54,061 bases of DNA from an uncultured Allomuricauda sp. (GTDB lineage Bacteria; Bacteroidota; Bacteroidia; Flavobacteriales; Flavobacteriaceae), in contig NZ_CAMYIC010000052.1 in the NCBI RefSeq assembly GCF_947258355.1, forward strand, positions 1-54,061, in the 5' to 3' direction. How positions within the stretch are numbered: the stretch's first letter is position 1; each line of letters opens with the position of its first letter. A program made the position numbers and the translations under genes. Shown here one piece after another: positions 36,804-46,258 of this stretch. The notes beneath the pieces are model-generated. The model made no database searches. It was not told the DNA's origin and saw nothing but the letters and a program-made list of their open reading frames with translations.

Positions 36804-37685
36804 ATGAAGGTAGCCATTTACGGTCAAACTTTTCAGAAAGAGGACCAGCTTTGTGTAGAGGAGCTTTTGGACGAATTGAAGAAGTTGGATGCCGAGGTTT
36901 ATGTAGAGGAGAACTTTAATAAGCTTGTCGCTCAAATCACCAAAGAACAGGTTAAGGGAACATTTACCCAGTCCAACGGACTGGACTCTTCTTTTGATAT
37001 GTTCGTTAGTTTTGGAGGGGATGGCACCATGCTTAGGGCGGTAACTTACATTAAGGATTATGGAATTCCCATTGTAGGGGTGAATACTGGCCGATTAGGT
37101 TTCTTGTCCACTTTTAAAAAAGAAAACGTCCGCAAGTTGGTCACAGAGTTTGAAGCTGGGCATTACACCATTGAAGAACGAACCTTGGTTGAGGTGGAGC
37201 TCAACTCTGAACTGGATGAGTTCAACGGATTGAACTTCGCCCTGAACGAAATCACTGTTAGTCGCAAGGACACGACCTCAATGATTACCGTGGAAACTTG
37301 GCTGGACGATGAATATTTGACCTCTTATTGGTCCGACGGATTGATTGTTTCCACTCCAACAGGCTCAACAGGCTATTCTTTGAGCTGTGGCGGTCCGGTA
37401 ATCGCGCCATCAGCCAAATCGCTTGTCCTTACGCCCATCGCTCCCCATAATCTCAATGCCAGACCATTGGTGATTTCCGATAAAACAGAGATCAGGCTGA
37501 AGGTTTCAGGTAGGGAGCAAACTCATCTGGTTTCCTTGGATTCAAGGATAGCCGACATCCCCAACGGAAAGGAAATCCGAATTAAAAAGGCGGATTTTAC
37601 CATCAAAATGATCGAGTATAAATCCGAGAGCTTCTTGAAAACCTTGCGCAACAAATTGCTTTGGGGGGAAGATCGACGCAATTGA
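36804..37685 (+). CDS. nadK: NAD kinase
   Basis: 293 residues with the GGDGTMLRAV motif (71-80) and TPTGSTGYSLSCGGP, both needed for catalysis and nucleotide binding. It phosphorylates NAD+ to NADP+. The N-terminal segment is of normal length. Directly after the CBS gene with one base between; downstream 112 bases to the DUF6089 gene, where the envelope cluster begins. Confidence 0.97.
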   Translation: MKVAIYGQTFQKEDQLCVEELLDELKKLDAEVYVEENFNKLVAQITKEQVKGTFTQSNGLDSSFDMFVSFGGDGTMLRAVTYIKDYGIPIVGVNTGRLGFLSTFKKENVRKLVTEFEAGHYTIEERTLVEVELNSELDEFNGLNFALNEITVSRKDTTSMITVETWLDDEYLTSYWSDGLIVSTPTGSTGYSLSCGGPVIAPSAKSLVLTPIAPHNLNARPLVISDKTEIRLKVSGREQTHLVSLDSRIADIPNGKEIRIKKADFTIKMIEYKSESFLKTLRNKLLWGEDRRN

Positions 37686-37797
37686 TAACACCAAAAACAA
37701 TAAAAGGGGTGAAAAACTGTTTAACAAGGGAGAGCAACTTTAAATATAAATCTATAGACCTTCCTTTACTCTTAATTCTTGAAACTTTTTGGATAGT

Positions 37798-38481
37798 ATG
37801 CGGATAGTTTTGGCAGTTTTTCTATGCTGTATGATCAAGGTAAGTGCACAGACCTACGAGATTGGGGTGTTTGCCGGTGGTGCCAATATGATAGGTGATG
37901 TTGGGAGGACCAATTATATATTGCCTTCGGGCCCTGCCTTTGGTGGAATATTTAAATGGAACAAGGGGAAACGCTATGCATGGAGGGCCAGTGTGCTCTA
38001 TGGGGAGGTTACTGGTGATGATACCAAATCGCATATACAATCCCGGCAACAAAGAGGTTACTTAGTGGATAATTCCATTTTGGAGTTCTCCGCTGGACTG
38101 GAAATCAACTTTGTTGAATATAATCTTCATAAGCTCGGACCCGCCTTCACACCTTACTTGTACACAGGTGTAACCTATTTCAGATACGATTTTAATTATA
38201 TTGATGCCCTTCAGATGCAGGATATTAACCAAAAAGAAGGTAGTTTTGCAATTCCAATGACGGTTGGGGCTAAGTATCGTTTAAATCAATTCTTGATTCT
38301 TGGAGCCGAAATTGGGGCCAGATATACTTTTACGGACAATTTGGACGCAAGTAACCCAGAAGGTTCCAATTTTGAGCAATTCCGATTCGGGAACATATTG
38401 AGCGATGACTGGTACGTTTTTTCAGGTATAACATTAACCTATACCTTTGGACGTAAGCCTTGCCAGGATTGTTTTCAATAA
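37798..38481 (+). CDS. DUF6089 family outer membrane beta-barrel-like protein
   Basis: ATG 37798 is preferred over the TTG three codons upstream because it begins the signal peptide (MRIVLAVFLCC...VSAQ). The mature part (about 205 residues) alternates strands and ends with the pattern YVFSGITLTYTFGRK, as expected for a small outer membrane barrel. DUF6089 genes often lie in front of uppS and bamA in Bacteroidota, which suggests a link to envelope assembly, but no role is established. It ends one base before the uppS start. Confidence 0.82.
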   Translation: MRIVLAVFLCCMIKVSAQTYEIGVFAGGANMIGDVGRTNYILPSGPAFGGIFKWNKGKRYAWRASVLYGEVTGDDTKSHIQSRQQRGYLVDNSILEFSAGLEINFVEYNLHKLGPAFTPYLYTGVTYFRYDFNYIDALQMQDINQKEGSFAIPMTVGAKYRLNQFLILGAEIGARYTFTDNLDASNPEGSNFEQFRFGNILSDDWYVFSGITLTYTFGRKPCQDCFQ

Positions 38482-38482
38482 A

Positions 38483-39223
38483 ATGCACACACTAGAGGAC
38501 GTAGACAAAGAAAAACTACCGCAGCATATAGCCATTATCATGGACGGTAATGGTAGATGGGCCAAGCAGCGTGGTAAGCTCCGTATGTTCGGCCACGAGA
38601 ATGGGGTGGACGCTGTTAACCAAACAGTGGAGAGCTGTGCAAAACTCAAGATTCCCTTTTTAACACTTTATGCTTTTTCCACAGAAAATTGGAAGCGTCC
38701 CAAAACCGAGGTGGATACTTTAATGAAGCTATTGGTAAACGTCCTAAAGAAGGAATTGAAGACCCTGAACAAGCATAATATTAGGTTAAGGGCTATTGGA
38801 AAAATAGATACACTGCCCAAAAAAGTCCACAAAGAACTTACGGAGGTTATGTCCAAAACGGCCAACAATTCGGGTATGACCCTCACGCTGGCATTGAGCT
38901 ATGGCTCCCGAGAAGAGATAAAAACGGCGGTTCAAGAGATAGCGGCCAAAGTTAAAAATAACATAATTTCCCCCGAAAATATTGATGAAACAGTTATAAA
39001 TACACATCTTTACGCGCACTTTTTGCCTGATGTAGACCTACTTATTCGTACCAGTGGTGAATGTAGAATAAGTAATTTTTTACTTTGGCAGATAGCATAC
39101 GCCGAATTATATTTTATTGATGTATTTTGGCCCGACTTTAGAGAAAACCATTTGGTAGAGGCCATAATAAGTTACCAAAATAGAGAACGACGATTTGGAA
39201 AAACGAGCGAACAACTTAACTAA
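38483..39223 (+). CDS. uppS: Isoprenyl transferase (undecaprenyl diphosphate synthase)
   Basis: Start at ATG 38483, directly after the DUF6089 stop (one base between). 246 residues with IIMDGNGRWAKQRG (catalytic D21), YAFSTENWKRP, the LIRTSGECRISNFLLWQ block and DVFWPDF. It adds isopentenyl units in cis to make the lipid carrier for peptidoglycan and other wall polymers. Its end overlaps the start of bamA by 29 bases, showing tight coupling. Confidence 0.96.
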   Translation: MHTLEDVDKEKLPQHIAIIMDGNGRWAKQRGKLRMFGHENGVDAVNQTVESCAKLKIPFLTLYAFSTENWKRPKTEVDTLMKLLVNVLKKELKTLNKHNIRLRAIGKIDTLPKKVHKELTEVMSKTANNSGMTLTLALSYGSREEIKTAVQEIAAKVKNNIISPENIDETVINTHLYAHFLPDVDLLIRTSGECRISNFLLWQIAYAELYFIDVFWPDFRENHLVEAIISYQNRERRFGKTSEQLN

Positions 39224-41858
39224 GGGTATCACAAACTCCATACTTTCAGCCCTTATCATCCCCTTACTATTATTTTCAGCCCAGGGAATTGCCCAGGAAA
39301 CCTCGTTTGAGGAAGGTAAGCAATATATTCTGGGAGGATTAACCGTAACAGGACTGCAAAGTTATAACGAGCAAACCGTAAAGAGCTATACGGGATTGCG
39401 TGTTGGTCAGCCCATTAGGGTACCAGGTGATGAGATAAGTGCTGTTATCAAAAAACTTTGGAATCTTGATTTGTTCAGCAATGTGGAAATGTTTTATACC
39501 AAGATCGAGGACGACAAAATATTTTTGGAACTTAATATAACGGAACGTCCCACCTTGAACAATGTTACTGTTTACGGGGTTAAAAAACGAAAAGTAGAGG
39601 ACATCATTGATGATACTGATCTTAAAAAAGGTAAGAAGATTACAGAAAGTTTAATTGCCAACACCAAAAACTACCTTCAAAATAAATATAAAAAACAAGG
39701 TTTTCTAAATGCTAAGGTAAGTATCGCCACAGCTGCAGACACCACAGGGGCCAATGTTCAGAACATGGTCATTAATGTAAACAAAGGTGATAAGGTGAAA
39801 ATCAAGGATATCAGCTTTATTGGAAACGAAAAACTATCCAATAAAAGGCTGAAGAAATCCCTTAAAAATACCAAGAAGAAAAAGTTTTATCGTTTCTGGA
39901 AAAAGTCCAAGTACATCGAAGCTGATTTTGAAGAAGACCTTTCTAATTTGGTAGACACCTACGCCGAAAGAGGATATAGGGATGCCAGGGTGCTGTCGGA
40001 TAGTTTTGTGAAGCTGGATGAAAAGAACATTGAGCTCATCATTAAAGTGGAAGAAGGCGATAAGTACTATTTTGGGGATATCGACTTTGTTGGAAACTCA
40101 GTTTACACCGACAGGATGTTGAGCCAATACCTTGGTATAAAAAAAGGCGATACCTATAATGGAGTTTTGCTAAAAGAACGGATAGCGGATGACTCAGATC
40201 CAGATGCAGAGGATTTGACCAACCTATACCAAAACAACGGATATCTGTTTTCCAGTATTAATCCGGTTGAGGTTTCTGCCGTAAATGACACTATCGACTT
40301 TGAAATACGAATCATTGAGGGCAAGGAGACTTTCTTGGACCACATTACCGTTTCAGGTAACGACAAGACCAATGATCATGTTATTTTCAGGGAACTGCGC
40401 ACAAGGCCTGGCCAAAAATATAGTAAATCCAATATTGTGAGGACCATTCGTGAATTGGGACAGCTTGGATTTTTTGATGCAGAACAAATAGTACCGGATA
40501 TCCAAAATCCAGATCCCAACGCAGGTACCGTGGATATAAACTATAGCCTCGTAGAATCTGGGTCCAGCCAAATTGAGTTGCAAGGCGGTTTTGGTGGTGG
40601 AGGTTTCATCGGTACTTTGGGACTTTCGTTTAGTAACTTCTCACTAAAAAATATTTTTAACAAGGAAGCCTATAAGCCCGTACCTATGGGGGATGGTCAA
40701 ACATTTGCCCTTCGTTTGCAAGCGAGTAGGACTTTCCGTGTATATAGCTTAAACTTTTCAGAACCTTGGTTAGGCGGTAAAAAACCTGTAAGGTTTAACC
40801 TGTCCCTATCCAGAACACAACAATTTGCAACTGGTTACGATCAAAACGGTAGACTTGATGTGGATAAATCTCGAGGCTTTGCCATTACGGGAGTTTCTGC
40901 CGGTTTGGCGAAAAGGGTGCAATGGCCAGATGACTTCTTTACAATATCACATTCCTTAAGCTATCAGTTGTACGATTTTAATGATTACAACAGTGGGCTT
41001 TTCAATTTTGGTAATGGTAGTTCGAACTCCTTAAGTTACACCTTGGGTATTTCAAGAAGTTCACAAGGTCCTAGTAGAATCTTTCCAATGTCGGGCTCTA
41101 ATTTCGAGCTTACGGCAAAGTTCACTCCACCGTATTCTCTTTTTAGTAACAAAGACTTTAAGCAGTTAAAACAGGATGTGGACGAAACTACGCAAAGACT
41201 GTTTGAAATTGGAGAGCCAGGTTCTACAGAGGAGCAGCTGGAGGCCAATCAATTGAGTAACGAACTGGAAAGATTGGAAGAGGAAAGATTTAAGTTGTTG
41301 GAGTACTATAAAATTAAGTTTAAAGGCGATTGGTATACTAGAATTGTGGATAAACTTGTTTTGCGTACCAATGCTGAATTTGGGTTTTTGGGGGCCTACA
41401 ATCACGATATAGGGGATGTTCCTTTTGAGCGTTTTTATGTCGGTGGTGATGGTCTTGGAAACTTTACCTTGGATGGTAGGGATGTAGTACAATTACGTGG
41501 TTACGAAAACCAATCCCTTACTCCATATATTACCAATGCCATTACAGGAAGATTGGAACAGGATGGAGGAACCATTTACAATAAGTTCTCCTTGGAGTTA
41601 CGATATCCGCTTACTTTAAAGCCTACAGCTTCCATTTACGCACTATCATTTCTGGAGGCAGGGAATGCCTTCAACAATTTTAATGACTATAATCCGTTTG
41701 AATTAAAAAGATCTGCCGGAGTGGGGCTACGTATATTTATGCCGGCATTCGGACTTTTGGGGATTGATTTTGGATATGGCTTCGACACCGATGCCCGTCC
41801 AGGATCTGTCGGACCAAGTGGCTGGCAAACGCACTTCATCATCGGGCAGCAGTTTTAA
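39195..41858 (+). CDS. bamA: Outer membrane protein assembly factor BamA
   Basis: An 887-residue Omp85 protein: signal peptide (SILSALIIPLLLFSAQGIAQ), POTRA-like repeats to about residue 440 (five expected) and a C-terminal 16-strand barrel ending in the aromatic motif IIGQQF. It folds other barrel proteins into the outer membrane. The only start that keeps the signal peptide is TTG at 39195, inside uppS by 29 bases; no ATG exists upstream of it in frame. Translational coupling with uppS is therefore likely. Confidence 0.94.
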   Translation: MEKRANNLTKGITNSILSALIIPLLLFSAQGIAQETSFEEGKQYILGGLTVTGLQSYNEQTVKSYTGLRVGQPIRVPGDEISAVIKKLWNLDLFSNVEMFYTKIEDDKIFLELNITERPTLNNVTVYGVKKRKVEDIIDDTDLKKGKKITESLIANTKNYLQNKYKKQGFLNAKVSIATAADTTGANVQNMVINVNKGDKVKIKDISFIGNEKLSNKRLKKSLKNTKKKKFYRFWKKSKYIEADFEEDLSNLVDTYAERGYRDARVLSDSFVKLDEKNIELIIKVEEGDKYYFGDIDFVGNSVYTDRMLSQYLGIKKGDTYNGVLLKERIADDSDPDAEDLTNLYQNNGYLFSSINPVEVSAVNDTIDFEIRIIEGKETFLDHITVSGNDKTNDHVIFRELRTRPGQKYSKSNIVRTIRELGQLGFFDAEQIVPDIQNPDPNAGTVDINYSLVESGSSQIELQGGFGGGGFIGTLGLSFSNFSLKNIFNKEAYKPVPMGDGQTFALRLQASRTFRVYSLNFSEPWLGGKKPVRFNLSLSRTQQFATGYDQNGRLDVDKSRGFAITGVSAGLAKRVQWPDDFFTISHSLSYQLYDFNDYNSGLFNFGNGSSNSLSYTLGISRSSQGPSRIFPMSGSNFELTAKFTPPYSLFSNKDFKQLKQDVDETTQRLFEIGEPGSTEEQLEANQLSNELERLEEERFKLLEYYKIKFKGDWYTRIVDKLVLRTNAEFGFLGAYNHDIGDVPFERFYVGGDGLGNFTLDGRDVVQLRGYENQSLTPYITNAITGRLEQDGGTIYNKFSLELRYPLTLKPTASIYALSFLEAGNAFNNFNDYNPFELKRSAGVGLRIFMPAFGLLGIDFGYGFDTDARPGSVGPSGWQTHFIIGQQF

Positions 41859-41915
41859 TTTATGAAAAAAATCGTGTGTTACTGATTTATAATTAACTCA
41901 TATTGAATAAATTAG

Positions 41916-41923
41916 TAATTTTG
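41916..41923 (+). promoter_or_regulatory. Possible -7 box for the skp-like gene pair
   Basis: TAATTTTG fits TAnnTTTG, 35 bases before the first Skp-like ATG. No clear -33 TTG at the expected spacing. Confidence 0.4.
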
Positions 41924-41958
41924 GCACGATATTTTCTATGTAAAATGCGGAATCAAAG

Positions 41959-42780
41959 ATGAATACCAAAGTTCTTTTATCATTAGTTGTTTTGATGTCG
42001 TCCTTTTATGGGTTTTCCCAAAGAGGAGTGCGAATAGGGTACGTGGATATGGAATATATTCTCGAAAATGTTGAGGAGTATAGGGACGCCACCGATCAAT
42101 TAAATACCAAGGCTCAAAAATGGAAACAAGAAATTGAGCTGAAGCAAAGTGTCATTGATCAGATGAAAAAAGATTTAATGGCCGAAAAAGTGCTTCTGAC
42201 TGATGAGCTTATTTTGGAACGAGAAGAAGAAATCCAGATTCTTGAAAAAGAAATGCTGGACTATCAGCAAGATCGTTTTGGACCGCAAGGTGATTTGGTA
42301 TTGCAAAAACAGCTGTTGATGCAGCCGATTCAAGACCAGGTTTTCAATGAGGTACAAAAAATCGGGGCTAATAAAAGATACGATTTTATTTTTGATAAAT
42401 CCGCAGATGTTGTAATGTTGTACTCCGAAAAAAGACACGATATCAGTGACTTGGTCTTAAGGGAGATATCACGAACCAGAAAGGTAAGTGCTTCCAAGAA
42501 AAAGCAAGAAGAACGAAGTCGCTTGGAGCAGTTCAAAGAAGAGGAGGACCAGATAAGCGAAGCCTTGAAAGAAAGGCAGGAGCAAGCAGCCGAAGCTCTT
42601 GAAGAAAGAGAGAAAGCAGCGGAAGAGCGAAGAGCCGAAAAATTGAAGGAACGCGAAGAGCGAAAGAAAGCATACGAAGAACGAAGAAAAAAATTATTGG
42701 AAGAGCGCGAGGCCAAGAGAAAAGCCAAATTGGAAGAACGAAAAAAAGCGCAAGAACAACAAAAGGATTCAATAGGATAA
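41959..42780 (+). CDS. OmpH/Skp family periplasmic chaperone with charged C-terminal tail
   Basis: A 273-residue protein with a signal peptide (ending GFSQ) and the Skp/OmpH start RGVRIGYVDMEYIL, then a long coiled coil (about 45-175). Beyond the usual Skp length it has a tail of about 80 residues that is almost entirely Glu/Arg/Lys/Ala (repeated REE and RKK). Skp holds unfolded barrel proteins on the way to BamA. Its position right after bamA is typical; the long highly charged tail is not usual for the family. Confidence 0.9.
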   Translation: MNTKVLLSLVVLMSSFYGFSQRGVRIGYVDMEYILENVEEYRDATDQLNTKAQKWKQEIELKQSVIDQMKKDLMAEKVLLTDELILEREEEIQILEKEMLDYQQDRFGPQGDLVLQKQLLMQPIQDQVFNEVQKIGANKRYDFIFDKSADVVMLYSEKRHDISDLVLREISRTRKVSASKKKQEERSRLEQFKEEEDQISEALKERQEQAAEALEEREKAAEERRAEKLKEREERKKAYEERRKKLLEEREAKRKAKLEERKKAQEQQKDSIG

Positions 42781-42830
42781 TCATATATTGAAACACTAAA
42801 TTTAAAGTAAAAAAAGTAACGTTGAGAATC

Positions 42831-43340
42831 ATGAAAAATGTAAAAAGGATTGCTGTAGCCATAGTATTGTTTGTTGCGGCTACGGGTTTTGTAAATGCAC
42901 AGAGCAAGGTTGCACACATTAATGTACAGCAACTGTTGTCTGAAATGCCGGAGATGAAGGCTGCACAGGCTGAATTGAATAAATTACAAGAAACATACAG
43001 AGCAGATATCCAAAGCTCCATGACAGAGCTTCAAAACAAGTATACCCAATACCAAAATGAAGCTACTTCCAAAACAAGGGAAGAGAACGAACAAAGAGCG
43101 GTAGAGCTACAAGGGTTCGAGAAAAACATTCAGGAGGCCGAACAGGCAGCCAGGCAACAAATGCAGCAAAAGCAACAAGAGTTGTTTGCGCCAATTTCCG
43201 AAAAAGCGAAAGCTGCCATCGAAAAAGTAGCAGCGGCCGAAGGTTACGATTACGTAATCGATGCCAGCCCAGGATTAAGCTTGATCGTGGCCAAAGGAAA
43301 AGATCTTTTGCCAGCTGTAAAGCAAGAATTAGGTTTCTAA
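42831..43340 (+). CDS. OmpH/Skp family periplasmic chaperone
   Basis: A 169-residue protein; ATG 42831 is preferred over a TTG three codons earlier. Signal peptide (ATGFVNAQ), then SKVAHINVQQLLSEMPEM and a single coiled-coil tentacle region (about 45-110), the normal Skp size. It is the second of two skp-like genes 50 bases apart, probably an operon with the first. A terminator follows 24 bases after the stop. Confidence 0.93.
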   Translation: MKNVKRIAVAIVLFVAATGFVNAQSKVAHINVQQLLSEMPEMKAAQAELNKLQETYRADIQSSMTELQNKYTQYQNEATSKTREENEQRAVELQGFEKNIQEAEQAARQQMQQKQQELFAPISEKAKAAIEKVAAAEGYDYVIDASPGLSLIVAKGKDLLPAVKQELGF

Positions 43341-43363
43341 ACCAAGCTTTTTACAATATTCAG

Positions 43364-43394
43364 AAAACCGCTTTTATTTAAAGGCGGTTTTTTT
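43364..43394 (+). terminator. Terminator after the second skp-like gene
   Basis: Arms AACCGC and GCGGTT extended by A/T pairs, short loop, then T7 on the plus strand; 24 bases after the stop. Confidence 0.85.
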
Positions 43395-43427
43395 GTGCTA
43401 TAATAATTTAAGGCACTATTTTTAATC

Positions 43428-44207
43428 ATGCCAAAACCAATAGGAATTTTTGACTCAGGGGTTGGAGGCACCTCCATTTGGAAAGAGGTCGTGAAAATGC
43501 TACCCAAAGAAAACACTGTTTACTTGGCCGATAGCGCCAACGCTCCATACGGTGAAAAATCAAAAGAGGAAATACTTGGACTTAGTATTAAAAATACGGA
43601 GTTGCTTCTTGATCTTGGTTGTAAGATGATCATAGTGGCATGCAACACGGCTACAACAAATGCAATAGATTACCTCCGTTCCCACTATTCTGTTCCATTT
43701 ATTGGAATAGAACCGGCAATTAAACCGGCGGCATTGCATACCAAGACCAAAAAAGTTGGTGTTTTGGCTACCAAAGGAACCCTGTCGAGTAGTTTGTTTC
43801 ACAATACCTCCAAACTTTTCGCCGAAGGAATCAATGTTATCGAGCAAGAAGGAAAGGGATTGGTAGAGCTTATTGAAGCAGGTAAGATCCAATCTAAGGA
43901 AATGAAAACCTTATTGAACGGTTTTTTGCAGCCCATGCTCGATCAAAACATAGATTGTTTAGTATTGGGGTGTACCCATTATCCGTATCTAATTCCGGTC
44001 TTAAAGGACATGTTGCCGGAAAACGTCAACATTATAGATTCTGGAGAGGCTGTGGCACGTCAAACCCAGGCAGTTTTGGACCGTTATAATTTGCTATCTA
44101 CAGCCGATGGCAAACCTAATCATATCTTTTATACCAACAAGGATACCGAGATAATCAAACAACTGATTGGCAGACCTTCCGCCAAAGTATCCTTTTTGGA
44201 TTTTTAA
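43428..44207 (+). CDS. murI: Glutamate racemase MurI
   Basis: 259 residues with the two catalytic cysteines in VACNTATTNA (C72) and VLGCTHYPYL (C182), and D9 in GIFDSGVGGTS. It converts L-glutamate to D-glutamate for peptidoglycan. It follows the skp-like pair after a terminator, and ends one base before the convergent folA stop. Confidence 0.97.
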   Translation: MPKPIGIFDSGVGGTSIWKEVVKMLPKENTVYLADSANAPYGEKSKEEILGLSIKNTELLLDLGCKMIIVACNTATTNAIDYLRSHYSVPFIGIEPAIKPAALHTKTKKVGVLATKGTLSSSLFHNTSKLFAEGINVIEQEGKGLVELIEAGKIQSKEMKTLLNGFLQPMLDQNIDCLVLGCTHYPYLIPVLKDMLPENVNIIDSGEAVARQTQAVLDRYNLLSTADGKPNHIFYTNKDTEIIKQLIGRPSAKVSFLDF

Positions 44208-44208
44208 G

Positions 44209-44700
44209 CTATCTCCTTTTGTAGCTAAGATAGGTGAAATCATATTTGTGCCGATCATCTTTTGGGTGATGTTGCTTGTTCACCAATTCCCACTGATCCT
44301 CATCAATTTCCGGAAAAAAAGCATCCGCTTCAAAAGTTCCGTGTACCCTTGTGAGTTCAATATGCGTGGCACGGTCCATGGACTGTTTGTAGATTTCTCC
44401 GCCCCCAATAATAAAAGCGGTCTCACTATCTCCCACTAGGGCTAGGGCATCTGCCAGGGAGTGTACTACGGTACAGGGAAATTTCGGTGTATAGTCTTCA
44501 TCCCGGGTAATGGCAATATGGGTGCGGTTAGGCAAGGGCTTTGGAAAGCTCTCCAAGGTCTTTCTACCCATAATAATTTTATGGCCAGAGGTCAATTTTT
44601 TAAACCGTTTAAAATCATCCGGTAGATGCCAAACCAGGTCATTGTCCTTGCCCAAGGCGTTGTTTTCCGCTGCAGCTGCGATAATGATCAATTTCTTCAC
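44209..44700 (-). CDS. folA: Dihydrofolate reductase
   Basis: 163 residues with VWHLPDDFKRFK (D29 takes the place of the catalytic Asp), KIIMGRKTLESF and IIGGGEIY. It reduces dihydrofolate to tetrahydrofolate with NADPH. The start is GTG at 44700; the 2TM gene stop TGA overlaps it as GTGA, which supports this start and coupling. Thymidylate synthase, the enzyme that produces dihydrofolate, is encoded 3.6 kb away on the same strand. Confidence 0.95.
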   Translation of the reverse strand: MKKLIIIAAAAENNALGKDNDLVWHLPDDFKRFKKLTSGHKIIMGRKTLESFPKPLPNRTHIAITRDEDYTPKFPCTVVHSLADALALVGDSETAFIIGGGEIYKQSMDRATHIELTRVHGTFEADAFFPEIDEDQWELVNKQHHPKDDRHKYDFTYLSYKRR

Positions 44701-45089
44701 TGATCTTTTTTTTTATTGATTTTGGAAAGTGGAAAATCCGTCTCTATTTCCTTTTGGATTTCGTCTATACGCTTTTTTTGAAGAGCTACCAATCGTTCAC
44801 GTTGATGGCGTTCCCAATTTTGTCCCATAAACTTATGGGTGACAAATACATTGAATACATGTAAGACAAGAAAAAAGGCCCATGCCAATACAATCCAGAT
44901 AGACCAATCATAAACTTCCCCGTAGTTCAAGACTTTGTTGGCAAGAATCAGAAAAACACTGCCAATTAAAAATACTACGAAATGGGAAAACACCTTTTTC
45001 TTTTGTTTAATGCGTTTGTGTGCATACTCCAAAAGCTCGTGCTGCTCTAAATCAATTTCCGGTTTCTTCTTTTTACCAAATGACAACAT
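44697..45089 (-). CDS. 2TM domain-containing protein
   Basis: Start set at ATG 45089 (MLSFGKKKK), since the upstream extension is short of conserved sequence. 130 residues: a short charged N-terminus, two TM segments (about 35-55 and 62-85) with LLEYAHKRIKQKKKVFSHFVVF and a basic amphipathic C-terminal part. 2TM domain proteins are small inner membrane proteins of unknown role. It overlaps folA by four bases. Confidence 0.85.
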   Translation of the reverse strand: MLSFGKKKKPEIDLEQHELLEYAHKRIKQKKKVFSHFVVFLIGSVFLILANKVLNYGEVYDWSIWIVLAWAFFLVLHVFNVFVTHKFMGQNWERHQRERLVALQKKRIDEIQKEIETDFPLSKINKKKDQ

Positions 45090-45109
45090 GGAATGGCTAT
45101 CTTTATAAA

Positions 45110-45117
45110 CAAAGATA
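45110..45117 (-). promoter_or_regulatory. Possible -7 box of the 2TM-folA operon within a short inverted repeat
   Basis: TATCTTTG on the minus strand, 21 bases before the 2TM start. It forms one arm of a 7-bp inverted repeat (45098-45117) whose other arm resembles a -7 box on the plus strand for the PLP-enzyme gene. Confidence 0.4.
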
Positions 45118-45143
45118 ACTGAATTGTATCCAAAATTCCCGAC

Positions 45144-46235
45144 ATGCAAAACCTAAGAAAAAAATTCCCCGTACTCAACCAGAATATTTATGCCAATACA
45201 GCATCGGCTGGCCTGTTGAGCGAAGATTTGATGGAATGGCGCCAAGGACACGATCTAGATTACCTCATTGGTGGAAGTGAAATGAAAAACAAGGGCTTTG
45301 CACATATGCCCGAAATCAAGAAAACAGTAGGAAAGTTTTTTAGTTGTAAGCCCGAAAATGTGGCCTTGGTACCCAATTTTAGTTTGGGATTCAATTTATT
45401 GCTTGAAGGTTTGCCGAAGGATAAAAAAGTGTTGCTTGTCAATAAAGATTACCCAAGTGTCAACTGGCCCTTTGAGACCAGGGGATTTAAACGGGATTAT
45501 GTAGATGCTGATGAGCACATGGAAGAAAATATCCATGCCAAAGTAAGGAAAGGTGGTGTTGATATCCTTGCACTTAGTTTGGTGCAATGGGTGAATGGGG
45601 TTCGTATTGATTTGGATTTTTTAAAGAAGTTGAAAAAGGATTTCCCCAATTTAATGATAATGGCCGATGGTACCCAATACTGCGGTATGGAACCGTTCGA
45701 TTTTGAAAATTCCGGTATCGATATTTTGGGAACCAGCGCATATAAATGGTTATTGGCAGGCTACGGTAATGGTTTTTATCTGGTCAAGGAAGGTATAAAG
45801 GAGCAATTTGAATTGAAAGGCATTGGGAATGGCTCAGTGGATAACGACGCATCCAAACGCAATAGCATAACCTTTTGCAAGTTTTTGGAGCCTGGCCATC
45901 TGGATTCACTCAACTTTGGGAGTTTGGAGTTTGCACTCAACTTTTTGGATGAAATAGGGTTGGAAAATATTGAGGCGCAACTACAAAAATTGTCAAAGAG
46001 GGCAATGTCGGTTTTTTCAGAATTGGATTTATTGGAACAGGCCGTCACCAAAAGAAAACAACATAGTACCATCTTTAATATAAAAGGAGATGAAAAACTC
46101 TTTAATAAATTAATGGAAGAAAATGTAGTTGCATCCCCAAGGGGTGGTGGTATTAGATTGAGTTTTCATTTCTATAATACAGAGGAAGAAATAGATGTTG
46201 TGTCAACACTTCTAAAACGTTGGTCGTCAAAGTGA
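45144..46235 (+). CDS. Aminotransferase class V family PLP-dependent enzyme
   Basis: 363 residues with fold type I features: MADGTQYCG (D175 stacks on PLP) and GTSAYKWLLAGYGNGF with K201 as the Schiff base lysine. The order and NTASAG near residue 18 fit cysteine desulfurase/isopenicillin epimerase-like members, but no clear active-site Cys for desulfuration is present in the expected position. It may be an aminotransferase or lyase. Substrate unknown. Confidence 0.88.
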   Translation: MQNLRKKFPVLNQNIYANTASAGLLSEDLMEWRQGHDLDYLIGGSEMKNKGFAHMPEIKKTVGKFFSCKPENVALVPNFSLGFNLLLEGLPKDKKVLLVNKDYPSVNWPFETRGFKRDYVDADEHMEENIHAKVRKGGVDILALSLVQWVNGVRIDLDFLKKLKKDFPNLMIMADGTQYCGMEPFDFENSGIDILGTSAYKWLLAGYGNGFYLVKEGIKEQFELKGIGNGSVDNDASKRNSITFCKFLEPGHLDSLNFGSLEFALNFLDEIGLENIEAQLQKLSKRAMSVFSELDLLEQAVTKRKQHSTIFNIKGDEKLFNKLMEENVVASPRGGGIRLSFHFYNTEEEIDVVSTLLKRWSSK

Positions 46236-46258
46236 TAAATGATAAAAAATCATAATCT

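Noticed and set aside
45098..45117. 7-bp inverted repeat between 2TM and PLP-enzyme genes considered as an operator
   Set aside because: It is better explained as two facing -7 boxes for divergent promoters.
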